Assembly: GCF_040610475.1 (NCBI RefSeq)
Contig: NZ_JBEXMJ010000010.1
Coordinates: 248,001-312,000 of the forward strand
Length of the DNA stretch: 64,000 nucleotides
Origin: Actinopolymorpha sp. NPDC004070
GTDB taxonomy: Bacteria; Actinomycetota; Actinomycetes; Propionibacteriales; Actinopolymorphaceae
Direction of reading: 5' to 3'
Shown: piece after piece, positions 26,472-34,893 of the stretch
Position numbering within the stretch: the first letter of the stretch is position 1
How the letters are laid out: the number at the start of each line of letters is the position of its first letter
The notes under the pieces: model-generated
Told to the model about the DNA's origin: nothing
The model's input: the letters and a program-made list of their open reading frames with translations, nothing else
Databases searched by the model: none
Translations under genes and position numbers: made by a program

Positions 26472-27878
26472 TCAGACCGCCGCCTCGGCGAGGCTCGGCA
26501 TCCGGGCGGTCAGCAGGTGCCGGCGCAGGAAGCACCACCAGGTCACGCCGAGACACAGCGCGTAGAAGGCGGCGTACGCGACGACCGCCGTGGCGACCGA
26601 TCCGGTCGCGCCGAGGGAGGCGCCGTACGCCCGCGGGATGAGGAACCCGCCGAACGCCCCGACCGCGGAGATGATCCCGACCGCCGCGCCGGCCTCGGTC
26701 AGCGCCGCCCGCCGGGCACCGGCGACACCAGCCCGCTCGTCGCGTTCGCCCTGCCGGGCGAAGATCGCCGGGACCATGCGGTACGTCGAGCCGTTCCCCA
26801 CCCCGCTGGCGACGAACAGCACCGCGAACGCCGTGACGAACAGCCCGAGCGACCCCGCGTTCACCGCGACCAGCAGCACCGCCATCCCGGCCACCATCGC
26901 CGCGAAGACCGCGCAGGTCACCCGGGCGCCGCCCCAGCGGTCGGCCAGCCAGCCGCCGACCGGCCGTACCAGCGAGCCGACCAGGGCGCCGAGGAACGCG
27001 TACTTCGTCGCACTCGAGTCCGGGAACACGGTCTTCGCCAGCAGCGGGTACGCCGCCGAGTACCCGATGAACGAACCGAAGGTCCCGATGTAGAGCAGCG
27101 ACATCACCCACGTGTGTGGGCGCTTGGCCGCCGCCAGCTGACCCCGGACCGGCGCCTTCGACACGGTCAGGTTGTCCATCCAGAACCACGCGAGCACCGC
27201 CGAGGCCGCGATCAACGGCACCCACATCAGTCCGGCGTACGCGAGTGTCCCCGCACCCGCGGCGAGGACCACAGGCACCAGGAACTGCACCGTGCTGGTG
27301 CCCAGGTTCCCGCCGGCGGCGTTCAGGCCGAGGCCGAGCCCCTTCGCGCGTTCGGGGAAGAAGAAGGAGATGTTGGTCATCGACGAGGCGAAGTTGCCGC
27401 CGCCGACCCCGGCCGCGGCGGCCACGAGCAGGAACACCCAGTACGGCGTGGCCGGGTCGCTCACCGCGAGCGCCATCGCCACCGTCGGCACCAGCAACAG
27501 CAGGGCGCTCACCACGGTCCAGTTGCGGCCGCCGAACCTCGGCACCGCGAAGGTGTACGGCAGCCGCAGGAGCGAGCCCACCAGGCTGGGCAGTGCCACC
27601 AGCCAGAACAACCGGTCGACCGAGAACGCGAACCCGGCCGCCGGCAGCGCCACCACCGTCACGCTCCACACCAGCCAGACCGAGAACGCGAGGTGCTCGG
27701 CGAAGACCGACACCAGCAGGTTGCGGGTCGCCACCCGGCGGCCGGTGCGCTGCCAGAACGCCGCGTCCTCCGGCTCCCACCGGTCGATCCACCGACCGCC
27801 GAGCCGGCCCTCGGCCGTTGGCGGCGTACTGGGCGGCGTCCCTGCTGACGTATCTGTCGGCGTCTGCGTTGTGCTCAC
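26472..27878 (-). CDS. narK: Nitrate/nitrite MFS transporter
   Basis: The 468-residue protein has twelve hydrophobic helices. The nitrate-signature regions are GVGGGNFASSMTNISFFFPE (helix 5) and GVGNGSTYRMVPAIFAR (helix 11). Conserved arginines occur in LLRLPYTF and SLVRPVGGW. It imports nitrate or exchanges nitrate for nitrite at the cytoplasmic membrane. The GTG at 27878 is preceded by GGGAGGA. It is the first gene of the nitrate operon and provides substrate for the two reductases downstream. Upstream lies a sequence resembling a GlnR box. Confidence 0.93.
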   Translation of the reverse strand: MSTTQTPTDTSAGTPPSTPPTAEGRLGGRWIDRWEPEDAAFWQRTGRRVATRNLLVSVFAEHLAFSVWLVWSVTVVALPAAGFAFSVDRLFWLVALPSLVGSLLRLPYTFAVPRFGGRNWTVVSALLLLVPTVAMALAVSDPATPYWVFLLVAAAAGVGGGNFASSMTNISFFFPERAKGLGLGLNAAGGNLGTSTVQFLVPVVLAAGAGTLAYAGLMWVPLIAASAVLAWFWMDNLTVSKAPVRGQLAAAKRPHTWVMSLLYIGTFGSFIGYSAAYPLLAKTVFPDSSATKYAFLGALVGSLVRPVGGWLADRWGGARVTCAVFAAMVAGMAVLLVAVNAGSLGLFVTAFAVLFVASGVGNGSTYRMVPAIFARQGERDERAGVAGARRAALTEAGAAVGIISAVGAFGGFLIPRAYGASLGATGSVATAVVAYAAFYALCLGVTWWCFLRRHLLTARMPSLAEAAV

Positions 27879-27947
27879 GGCGTCCTCCCACGACGGCGCC
27901 CGGTGCGGGGCACGGTTATCCGGTCGTGGTGACGCTAGGAAGGCCCT

Positions 27948-27964
27948 GTTTCAGGCGAGGTCAC
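27948..27964 (-). promoter_or_regulatory. Possible GlnR-type box upstream of narK
   Basis: Read on the minus strand, GTGAC (27960-27964) is followed after 7 bases by GAAAC (27948-27952). The actinobacterial GlnR box has GTnAC and GAAAC elements spaced by 6 bases, so this is one base off. A further GTCAC follows 14 bases later. It lies 70-86 bp before narK, where nitrogen control is expected. The match is suggestive only. Confidence 0.3.
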
Positions 27965-28031
27965 CCGAAGGCCGTGGCGCGGTAACAGAGCCCGCACATG
28001 CGGCGGACGTCGTGGTGAGGATCGCGCGGCG

Positions 28032-29249
28032 CTAGGGCCGAACGGAGGCCGGCTCCGTCGGCTCCCAGGTGGTCGGCGAGGTGAGGCTCCGGCTGGCCTG
28101 GTTCGCCGGCACCAGCGAGACCAACCGGTCCCGCAGCCGTGCGCCCCACGGGTTGCGCACCTGGCCGATCTTCCCGAGCAGACGGGCCTGTTTGGCGAGG
28201 CCGGTGGTACGCGCCCGGCGGAGCCGGTCGTACTCCGGCAGCACCGCGGGCACCTCGCCGGGTTCGGCGGCGCGGACGACGGTCGCGAGCTCCACCGCGT
28301 CCTCCAGCGCCTGGCACGCACCCTGGCCGAGGTCGGGGGTCATCGCGTGCGCGGCGTCGCCGAGGAGCACCAGCCGGTCGCGGACGAACGTGCGCGGCAG
28401 CGGCCACAGAAGTTCGATGTCGGTACGGATGATCCGGTCCGGCGGGGTGGCCGCGAGCAGCCGGGGAACGGGGTCGTGCCAGTCGGCGAACAGCCCGGGC
28501 ACGTCCTCGATGCCGTCGGCGCGGTAGCGGGGGTCGGCGTGCGCCAGCGTGGCGTACCAGTAGATGCCCCCGTCGGCCAGCGGAATGCAGCCGAACCGCT
28601 GGCCGCGTCCCCAGGTCTCGCTGCCCGACTGGAGTGTGGGGGCGGACTCCGGCGGGATCAGGGCCCGCCAGGTCACGTAGCCGGCGCCACGGGTCCGGGT
28701 CCGGGGGTCGACCAGGGTCCGTAGCCGGCTGTGGATGCCGTCCGCGGCCACCACCAGGTCGGCGGGGTACTCCTCGTCGTCGGTGCGTACGACCGTGCCG
28801 GCCGGCCCGGTGTCCACGCCAGTCACGGTCCGACCCAGGTGGAGCGACTCGGGGGGCACGAGGTCGCGGAGTACGTCGTACAGCTTCGGCCGGGTCACCA
28901 TCAGCGGAACGGTGAAGGCGTCCGCGGCAACGTCTCCGCCACCTTCTCCGGCCCCGGCTCCGGCCGCGCCGGGCTCGACCCGGCTGAGCCAGCGACCGTC
29001 CGGCCTGCGCAGCCCGACCATGTCCTGCAGTTCGTTGTGGCCGCGCAACCTGTCGACGGCGGCCGGGTTGACGGCGGCGATCGCCCGCAGGGCGTTCGGC
29101 CACAGCGAGAGGCCGGCGCCGACGGGCCGAATCTCCGGCCGGCGTTCGAGCAGGTTGACCCGCCAGCCGTCGCGGGCCAGTGCGCCCGCAGCGGCCAGCC
29201 CGCCGACACCGGCGCCGACCACGACCGCCCTGCGCCGCTGCGTACCCAT
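28032..29249 (-). CDS. FAD-dependent monooxygenase (aromatic hydroxylase type)
   Basis: The 405-residue flavoprotein has the three family motifs: GxGxxG in VVVGAGVGGLAAAGAL near the N-terminus, the DG motif (LVVAADGIHSRLR) in the middle, and GDAAHAMTPDLGQGACQALED near 290. It uses NAD(P)H and oxygen to hydroxylate or epoxidise an organic substrate, perhaps an aromatic compound. It is divergent from a TetR regulator over two palindromic sites, so it is probably the regulated target, and the regulator's ligand may be related to its substrate. The ATG at 29249 directly precedes the FAD motif. Confidence 0.9.
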   Translation of the reverse strand: MGTQRRRAVVVGAGVGGLAAAGALARDGWRVNLLERRPEIRPVGAGLSLWPNALRAIAAVNPAAVDRLRGHNELQDMVGLRRPDGRWLSRVEPGAAGAGAGEGGGDVAADAFTVPLMVTRPKLYDVLRDLVPPESLHLGRTVTGVDTGPAGTVVRTDDEEYPADLVVAADGIHSRLRTLVDPRTRTRGAGYVTWRALIPPESAPTLQSGSETWGRGQRFGCIPLADGGIYWYATLAHADPRYRADGIEDVPGLFADWHDPVPRLLAATPPDRIIRTDIELLWPLPRTFVRDRLVLLGDAAHAMTPDLGQGACQALEDAVELATVVRAAEPGEVPAVLPEYDRLRRARTTGLAKQARLLGKIGQVRNPWGARLRDRLVSLVPANQASRSLTSPTTWEPTEPASVRP

Positions 29250-29292
29250 CCGGTCCTCCGCTCCCCGCGCTCACCGATCGGCTGTCCCAGCA

Positions 29293-29340
29293 CACCTCTA
29301 CAGCTGTAGAGGTGCCGTGCTCACACTACAGCTGTAGAGG
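29293..29340. promoter_or_regulatory. TetR-type operator pair between monooxygenase and regulator
   Basis: A perfect 22-bp palindrome lies at 29293-29314 with the core CTACAGCTGTAG. A second copy of CTACAGCTGTAGAGG is at 29326-29340. The centres are 28 bp apart. They sit in the 113-bp divergent promoter region, which is the normal place for a TetR regulator to repress both itself and its neighbour. Confidence 0.8.
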
Positions 29341-29362
29341 GGCCGTGGGTAGGGTTCCGGAC

Positions 29363-30064
29363 GTGAAGCCCGACTCACCGCGACCTGCCCAGGGACCTTC
29401 CCAGGGACCTGCTGCCCAGGGACCTGGCCAGGGATCCGCTCGCCGACGACCCGCTCGCGAGCCCGCCCGGACGGCCCGGGCCGAAGCGCTGCTGGACGCG
29501 GCCATCGCGGTGGTCGCCGATGCCGGGCTGCGCGGCCTCACCCACCGCGCGGTCGACGCCCGGGCGCAGGTGCCGGCGGGTTCGACCAGCTACTACTTCC
29601 GCACCCGGGTGGCCTTGCTCCAGGCGATCCTGCAGCGGCTGATCGACCTGGACGCCGCCGACTCCGCGACGTACCTCCCCTTCGACGACGAGGCATCGGT
29701 CCGGGCCACCGACCTGACCCGGATGGCCGAGGGCTGGGCCCGGCTGTTCGCCCACTGGCTCGGGCCCGGTCGCCGGCGCCTGCGTGCCCGCTACGCGCTC
29801 TACCTGGAGGGCCGCCACCACGCGGAACTGCACGACCTGCTGGACACCGCGAGCGCGCAGTTCGTCGGGGGCGCGCGCGAACTCCTGGCAGCCGCCGGCG
29901 CTCCTCCCGCCGACGCCGACCGTGACGGGCCGCTGCTGGTCGCGCTGCTCGACGGCCTGCTCCACGACCAGATCATCCGCGGCGGGCCGGGCGTGGACGA
30001 GGCCGAGCTCCGCCGGCGGATCGAGGTGATCCTCGGCGCGGTCCTCCCCCACCTGGTTCGGTAG
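29363..30064 (+). CDS. TetR/AcrR family transcriptional regulator
   Basis: The protein has an N-terminal TetR helix-turn-helix: ARAEALLDAAIAVVADAGLR, then LTHRAVDARAQVPAGSTSYYF, where the recognition helix ends in STSYYF. A ligand-binding helical domain follows (RMAEGWARLFAHWLGPGRRRL and so on). The first 30 residues are Pro, Gln and Gly repeats (QGPSQGPAAQGPGQG) encoded by repeated CCCAGGGACC units and look disordered. The GTG at 29363 (233 residues) is chosen because the upstream frame runs through the operators. It very likely binds the two palindromes at 29293-29340 and controls the divergent monooxygenase. Confidence 0.87.
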   Translation: MKPDSPRPAQGPSQGPAAQGPGQGSARRRPAREPARTARAEALLDAAIAVVADAGLRGLTHRAVDARAQVPAGSTSYYFRTRVALLQAILQRLIDLDAADSATYLPFDDEASVRATDLTRMAEGWARLFAHWLGPGRRRLRARYALYLEGRHHAELHDLLDTASAQFVGGARELLAAAGAPPADADRDGPLLVALLDGLLHDQIIRGGPGVDEAELRRRIEVILGAVLPHLVR

Positions 30065-30073
30065 GGCAGTTCA

Positions 30074-30415
30074 ATGGGACGCATGCCGACACCCGAGACC
30101 CCGTTCCAGACCCGGCTCACCGTCACCGTGTGGGACAGCGCCGACGCCGAGCCCCGGAGGTTCGAGCTCACCGAGGACCCGCCGGCCGGCACCCATCCGC
30201 GGCCCGAGGCGGCGGTCGCCGCGATCGAGGCGGCGCCGCGGCCGTTCGAGCCGGTACCCCGGGACGCGATGTGCACCCAGATCTACGGCGGGCCACAGCG
30301 GGCGGTCATCGAGGGCGTGTGGCGTGGACAGCGCGTCCACGCGTCGTACGACAAGAAGAACGGGTGCGAGATCGCCCGGTGGAAGGCGCTCGGCGCGGTC
30401 CTCGACCCGGAGTGA
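30074..30415 (+). CDS. Subtilisin-inhibitor-like (SSI) protein without signal peptide
   Basis: The 113-residue protein follows the fold pattern of Streptomyces subtilisin inhibitors: LTVTV, then PPAGTHPRPEAAVAAIEAA, then CTQIYGGP, VEGVWRGQRVHASYDKKNGCE as the closing part (in the sequence IEGVWRG). SSI proteins are secreted serine-protease inhibitors with two disulfides. Here the first pair is missing (ELTEDP and EAAVAA carry Glu and Val at the cysteine places), the second pair is kept (MCTQ and NGCE), and there is no signal peptide. The reactive-site residue would be Gln in CTQIY. A cytoplasmic role is thus inferred. The ATG at 30083 is an alternative start. It directly follows the TetR gene. 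Confidence 0.62.
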   Translation: MGRMPTPETPFQTRLTVTVWDSADAEPRRFELTEDPPAGTHPRPEAAVAAIEAAPRPFEPVPRDAMCTQIYGGPQRAVIEGVWRGQRVHASYDKKNGCEIARWKALGAVLDPE

Positions 30416-30451
30416 CCCCAGGCCGGAGCCAGAGTGGGCGCCGGCTCGCCG

Positions 30452-31822
30452 CTACGCCCCCGCTGCGAGGTGCTCGAGCAGGTCCTGCCGGGTGAGTACG
30501 CCGGCCGGCTTGCCGTCGTCGAGGACGAGAATGGCGTCGGCGCTCTCCAGCAGGCGTACCGCGGAGGCGACCGGCTCACCGGCGCCGAGCTGGGGCAGCG
30601 GCGGGGACAGGTGCTGCTCCACCCGGTCCGACAGCTTGGCGTGCCCGGAGAACAACGCCTCCAGCAGGTCGCGTTCGTGCACCGCGCCGGCGACCTCGGC
30701 CGCCATCACCGGCGGCTCCGCCCGCACGACCGGCATCTGCGACACGGCGTACTCCCGCAGGATGTCGATCGCCTCGGCGATCGTCTCGTTGGGGTGGGTG
30801 TGCACCAGCGAGGGCATCGTCCCGGTCTTGCGCCGCAGCACGTCGCCCGCGGTGTCGTTGCTCTGCCCACGCAGGAAGCCGTAGTGGGCGAGCCAGGCGT
30901 CGTCGAACACCTTGGACATGTACCCCCGGCCGCCGTCGGGCAGCAGCACCACGACCACGGCGTCCTCGTCGGCCTCCCGGGCGACCTGGGCCGCGGCGAC
31001 CACCGCCATCCCGGAGGAGCCGCCGACCAGCAGGCCCTCCTCGCGGGCCAGCCGGCGGGTCATCGTGAACGAGTCGTGGTCGGACACCGCGATGATCCGG
31101 TCGCAGATGGTCCGGTCGTAGGTGGTCGGCCAGAAGTCCTCGCCCACGCCCTCGACGAGGTAGGGCCGGCCGGTTCCGCCGGAGTAGACCGAGCCCTCCG
31201 GGTCGGCGCCGACGATCTGCACCCGGCCGTCGGAGACCTCCTTGAGGTAGCGCCCGACACCGCTGATCGTGCCGCCGGTGCCGATACCCGCGACGAAGTG
31301 GGTGATCCTGCCCTCGGTCTGGTCCCAGATCTCCGGGCCCGTGCCCTCGTAGTGCGACTGGGGGTTGTTGACGTTGGAGTACTGGTCCGGCTTCCAGGCG
31401 CCCTCGCGTTCCTTCACCAGGCGGTCCGACACCGAGTAGTAGGAGTCGGGGTGCTCGGGCGGGACGGCGGTCGGGCACACCACGACTTCCGCGCCGTACG
31501 CCCGCAGGACGTTGCGCTTGTCCTCGCTCACCTTGTCCGGGCAGACGAACACGCAGTGGTAGCCACGCGACTGCGCCACGATGGCCAGCCCGACACCCGT
31601 GTTGCCGCTGGTGGGCTCCACGATCGTCCCGCCGGGGCGCAGGGCGCCCTCGCGTTCGGCCGCCTCGACCATGCGCAGCGCGATCCGGTCCTTGACGCTG
31701 CCGCCAGGATTGAAGTACTCGACCTTGGCCAGCAGAAGGCCACGGACACCCTCGGCGGACCGGGTCAACCGGACCAACGGGGTGTTGCCGACAAGGGACT
31801 GCAGGGACTCGTGATACCGCAC
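30452..31822 (-). CDS. cbs: Cystathionine beta-synthase with C-terminal CBS domains
   Basis: The 456-residue protein has a fold type II PLP domain. The PLP lysine is in NPGGSVKDRIAL (about residue 44), the SGNTG motif is in EPTSGNTGVGLA, and the phosphate loop is in GIGTGGTISGVGRY. After about residue 330 it has two CBS modules (SLVHTHPNETIAEAIDIL and VASAVRLLESADAILVLDDGKPAGV). It condenses serine and homocysteine to cystathionine, the reverse transsulfuration step to cysteine. The two CBS modules match the actinobacterial enzyme and separate it from O-acetylserine sulfhydrylase. The ATG at 31822 starts just before the conserved GNTPLVRL. Confidence 0.92.
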   Translation of the reverse strand: MRYHESLQSLVGNTPLVRLTRSAEGVRGLLLAKVEYFNPGGSVKDRIALRMVEAAEREGALRPGGTIVEPTSGNTGVGLAIVAQSRGYHCVFVCPDKVSEDKRNVLRAYGAEVVVCPTAVPPEHPDSYYSVSDRLVKEREGAWKPDQYSNVNNPQSHYEGTGPEIWDQTEGRITHFVAGIGTGGTISGVGRYLKEVSDGRVQIVGADPEGSVYSGGTGRPYLVEGVGEDFWPTTYDRTICDRIIAVSDHDSFTMTRRLAREEGLLVGGSSGMAVVAAAQVAREADEDAVVVVLLPDGGRGYMSKVFDDAWLAHYGFLRGQSNDTAGDVLRRKTGTMPSLVHTHPNETIAEAIDILREYAVSQMPVVRAEPPVMAAEVAGAVHERDLLEALFSGHAKLSDRVEQHLSPPLPQLGAGEPVASAVRLLESADAILVLDDGKPAGVLTRQDLLEHLAAGA

Positions 31823-31986
31823 GGGTGCACTCTAGGTGGTAGGGGCCGGGTGAGGCATCCCGACGCCATCGCCACGCGGTGCGAACGGGAGAGTTCCGGC
31901 TCCTCTCGGGGTAGGAGCAACAACCGGAGCCCTCCGACGGTCCCTCGACCGGCCCTCGGACGGGCAAGACCTCGGAGGAGGTCCAG

Positions 31987-32976
31987 GTGGGCAAGGCTCG
32001 CGCCGCACGGAAGTGGGCGGCCGCCGCCGCGCTGGGCGGTGGCGGCGCCGGACTTCTCGGCGGCACCGTGATCGCGATCCTCTTCGCCGAGGCGATGCTC
32101 GCCAAGCGCACCATCGGCGAACCTGCCGGCCAGGCGCCGGACGCCGACGGCATCTACGGCGGCGGGGCCGGCGACCCGATCTCGTTCGTCGTCCTCGGCG
32201 ACTCCACCGCCTGCGGGCTCGGCGTCGACACCGCCGAGGAGACTCCCGGTGCGCTGCTGGCCGCCGGCCTGGCGTCGCTGTCGGACCGGCCGGTCCAGCT
32301 CAGCGTCGCCGCCTTCTCCGGTGCGGAGACCCAGCACCTGGAGGACCAGGTGGACCAGGCGCTGGCGGTCGAACCCGACGTCGCCCTGGTGATCATCGGC
32401 GCCAACGACGTCACCCACCGGACCCTTCCGTCGGACTCGGTACGCCTGCTCGTGCAGGGCGTCCGCCGGCTGCGCGAGGCCGGCTGCCAGGTCGTCGTCG
32501 GCACCTGCCCCGACCTCGGCACCGTCGAGCCGCTGGCGTTCCCGCTGCGCCAGCTCGCCCGGACCTGGAGCCGGCGGCTGGCCGCGGCGCAGACCATCGC
32601 CGTGGTGGAGAACGGCGCCCGCACCGTCTCCCTGGGTTCGCTGCTCGGGCCGGAGTTCGCCGCGGCGCCGCGGGAGCTGTTCGGCCCCGACCGCTTCCAC
32701 CCCTCGGCCGCCGGGTACGCCAGCGCGGCCGTGGCGCTGCTCCCCTCCATCGCCGCCGCGATCGGCTACTGGCCCGAGGACGAGGACGCCGACACGCCGC
32801 TGGGCGAGGGGCAGATCCTGCCGATCTCCTATGCCGCCGTGCGCGCCGCACGCTCGGCCGGCACCGAGGTGGCCGCGACCGACGTGGCCGGCCACGAACG
32901 CGGGCCGCGGGGCCGGTGGGCGCTGCTGCGCCGGCGGCCGCACCGTCAGGTGGAGCTGCGCGAGAAAACCGGCTGA
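31987..32976 (+). CDS. SGNH/GDSL-type esterase or lipase, membrane-anchored
   Basis: The 329-residue protein starts with a hydrophobic segment (about residues 9-36) that is a signal anchor. The hydrolase domain then shows the catalytic serine block VLGDSTACGLG, the GANDVTH block with the oxyanion Asn, and the DRFHPSAAGYA block with the Asp-x-x-His pair. Such enzymes hydrolyse ester bonds in lipids, cell-wall or carbohydrate substrates outside the membrane. After residue 250 a tail rich in Ala, Arg and Gly is not part of the domain. The GTG at 31987 follows GGAGGAGG. It is divergent from the cystathionine beta-synthase gene. Confidence 0.85.
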   Translation: MGKARAARKWAAAAALGGGGAGLLGGTVIAILFAEAMLAKRTIGEPAGQAPDADGIYGGGAGDPISFVVLGDSTACGLGVDTAEETPGALLAAGLASLSDRPVQLSVAAFSGAETQHLEDQVDQALAVEPDVALVIIGANDVTHRTLPSDSVRLLVQGVRRLREAGCQVVVGTCPDLGTVEPLAFPLRQLARTWSRRLAAAQTIAVVENGARTVSLGSLLGPEFAAAPRELFGPDRFHPSAAGYASAAVALLPSIAAAIGYWPEDEDADTPLGEGQILPISYAAVRAARSAGTEVAATDVAGHERGPRGRWALLRRRPHRQVELREKTG

Positions 32977-33052
32977 GCGGTGGCGCTCCCCGTGAACGCC
33001 CCGATCGGGCGGACCGCTGGCACCGGTGCGGCCGGGCGTACTAGCCTCGAGA

Positions 33053-33066
33053 TTACCGGCCGGTAA
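33053..33066. promoter_or_regulatory. Perfect 14-bp palindrome upstream of the thiolase gene
   Basis: TTACCGGCCGGTAA lies 42 bp before the thiolase start. It is a perfect palindrome with AT-rich ends, of the size bound by TetR-type regulators of fatty-acid genes. The regulator is not in this window. Confidence 0.5.
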
Positions 33067-33107
33067 CCACGTCGGCCGGACGATCGGGAACAGACAGGGA
33101 GGCCGCA

Positions 33108-34349
33108 ATGTCCGAGGTCAGCGCCCCGAACGACGCCGTGATCGTCGCCGCCGCGCGTACCCCCATCGGGCGCGCGGGCAAGGGCTCGCTGAAGGACGTC
33201 CGGCCCGACGACCTAGCCGCGTTCGCGGTGGACGCGGCCCTGGGCAAGGTCCCCCAGCTGGACCGTGCGGAGATCGACGACCTGTACCTCGGCTGCGCCG
33301 AACCCCGCGACGAGCACGGCGGCAACATGGCCCGCCGGGTCGCCGTACAGCTCGGCCTGGACACTCTGCCGGCGGTGACCGTCAACCGGTTCTGCGCCTC
33401 CAGCGTGCAGACGGCGCGGATGGCCTTCCACGCCATCCGCGCGGGCGAGGGCGACGTGTTCGTCTCCGCCGGAGTGGAGTGCGTCTCGCGGTACGCCGGC
33501 TTCGGCAGCGCGGGCGTCGACCCGGTGCAGACGCACAACCCGCTGTTCGCCGAGGCGGAGGCGCGCACTCGCAAGTACGCCGAGAGCAACGACGTCTGGC
33601 ACGACCCGCGCGCCGACGACCAGCTGCCCGACATCTACATCGCGATGGGCCAGACCGCGGAGAACGTCGCCACCGCGCGCGGGGTGAGCCGGGCAGTCCA
33701 GGACGAGTTCGGCGTACGGTCGCAGAACCTCGCCGAGGAGGCGATCCGCAGCGGGTTCTTCGCCCGCGAGATCACGCCCTACCCGCTGCCGGACGGCACC
33801 CTGGTGGGGACCGACGACGGGCCGCGCGCCGGCACCACCCTGGAGAAGGTCGCAGCTCTGGACCCGGTCTTCCGCCCCGGCGGCACAGTCACCGCCGGCA
33901 ACTGCTGCCCGCTCAACGACGGCGCCGCCGCCGTGGTCATCATGAGTGCCGAGAAGGCCCGCCGGCTCGGCATCACCCCGCTCGCCCGGATCGTCGCCAC
34001 CGCCGCCTCCGCGCTGTCCCCGGAGATCATGGGCCTCGGCCCGGTGGAGGCCAGCCGGCGTGCGCTGGCCCGCGCGGGCCTGGGGATCGGCGACATCGAC
34101 CTGGTGGAGATCAACGAGGCGTTCGCGGCGCAGGTCGTTCCCTCCGCCGAGGACCTCGGCATCCCCTGGGACAAGCTGAACGTCCACGGCGGGGCGATCG
34201 CGCTCGGCCACCCGTTCGGGATGACCGGCGCCCGCATCATGACCACCCTGCTCAACGGCCTGCGCAGCCGGGACGCGCAGTTCGGCCTGGAGACGATGTG
34301 CGTCGGCGGCGGGCAGGGCATGGCGATCGTCCTCGAACGCCTGTCCTGA
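33108..34349 (+). CDS. Acetyl-CoA C-acyltransferase (thiolase)
   Basis: The 413-residue protein is a thiolase. The nucleophilic Cys is residue 96 in FCASSVQT, the catalytic His is in HGGAIALGHPFGMTGARI, and the second Cys is in ETMCVGGGQGMA. It cleaves 3-ketoacyl-CoA with CoA (beta-oxidation) or condenses two acyl-CoA; the sequence does not fix the direction. The ATG at 33108 is six bases after a GGGAGG site. It is not with other beta-oxidation genes, but the palindrome upstream suggests shared control with them. Confidence 0.92.
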   Translation: MSEVSAPNDAVIVAAARTPIGRAGKGSLKDVRPDDLAAFAVDAALGKVPQLDRAEIDDLYLGCAEPRDEHGGNMARRVAVQLGLDTLPAVTVNRFCASSVQTARMAFHAIRAGEGDVFVSAGVECVSRYAGFGSAGVDPVQTHNPLFAEAEARTRKYAESNDVWHDPRADDQLPDIYIAMGQTAENVATARGVSRAVQDEFGVRSQNLAEEAIRSGFFAREITPYPLPDGTLVGTDDGPRAGTTLEKVAALDPVFRPGGTVTAGNCCPLNDGAAAVVIMSAEKARRLGITPLARIVATAASALSPEIMGLGPVEASRRALARAGLGIGDIDLVEINEAFAAQVVPSAEDLGIPWDKLNVHGGAIALGHPFGMTGARIMTTLLNGLRSRDAQFGLETMCVGGGQGMAIVLERLS

Positions 34350-34416
34350 CCCGGAACACCCGTCCGCGTCCGGCACCTCCGGAACGACCGGCCCGGTGGC
34401 CGTAGGCTGACCGGCC

Positions 34417-34893
34417 ATGAGCCCGTACATCGCCACCACCGAGCGCCTCGAGCGCGCCGACCTGCTGTCGTTCCTCCGTACGCGCCACCAGGGCGTGTTC
34501 GTCACCACCCGGCGCGACGGCCGGCCGCAGATCTCGCCGGTCACGCTGGGCCTGAACTCCGACGACCGGATCGTCGTGTCCACCTATCCCGAGCGGGCCA
34601 AGGCGATCAACGTCCGCCGCGACCCGCGGGTCAGTGTGTGCGTGATGTCGGAGGGCTTCTCCGACCCGTACGTCCAGGTGGACGGGACGGCCCGGGTCAT
34701 CGACCTGCCCGACGCGGTGGAGCCGCTCGTGGAGTACTTCCGGTGCATCAGCGGCGAGCATCCCGACTGGGACGAATACCGCGAGGCGATGCAGCGGCAG
34801 GGCAAGTGCGTGATCGAGATGGAGATCGACAGGTGGGGCCCGGTCGCCCGCGGCGGCTTCCCCGCGCGGGTGGTCCAGTCCGACGAAAGCTGA
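34417..34893 (+). CDS. PPOX class F420-dependent oxidoreductase
   Basis: The 158-residue protein has the split-barrel FMN/F420 fold of the pyridoxamine-phosphate-oxidase superfamily: FVTTRRDGRPQISPVTLGL, then IVVSTYPERAKAINVRRDPRVSVCV split over the central strands, and YVQVDGTARVIDLPDA. This subgroup mostly uses F420 in actinobacteria. The substrate is unknown. The ATG at 34417 begins ten residues before the conserved region. A paralogue lies 500 bp downstream at 35403; the two share the pattern (HPDWDEYREAM and HPDWADYRAAM). Confidence 0.87.
   Translation: MSPYIATTERLERADLLSFLRTRHQGVFVTTRRDGRPQISPVTLGLNSDDRIVVSTYPERAKAINVRRDPRVSVCVMSEGFSDPYVQVDGTARVIDLPDAVEPLVEYFRCISGEHPDWDEYREAMQRQGKCVIEMEIDRWGPVARGGFPARVVQSDES

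Noticed and set aside
25275..27848. Long plus-strand open frame opposite narK and nasA
   Set aside because: Antisense shadow; no recognisable domain.
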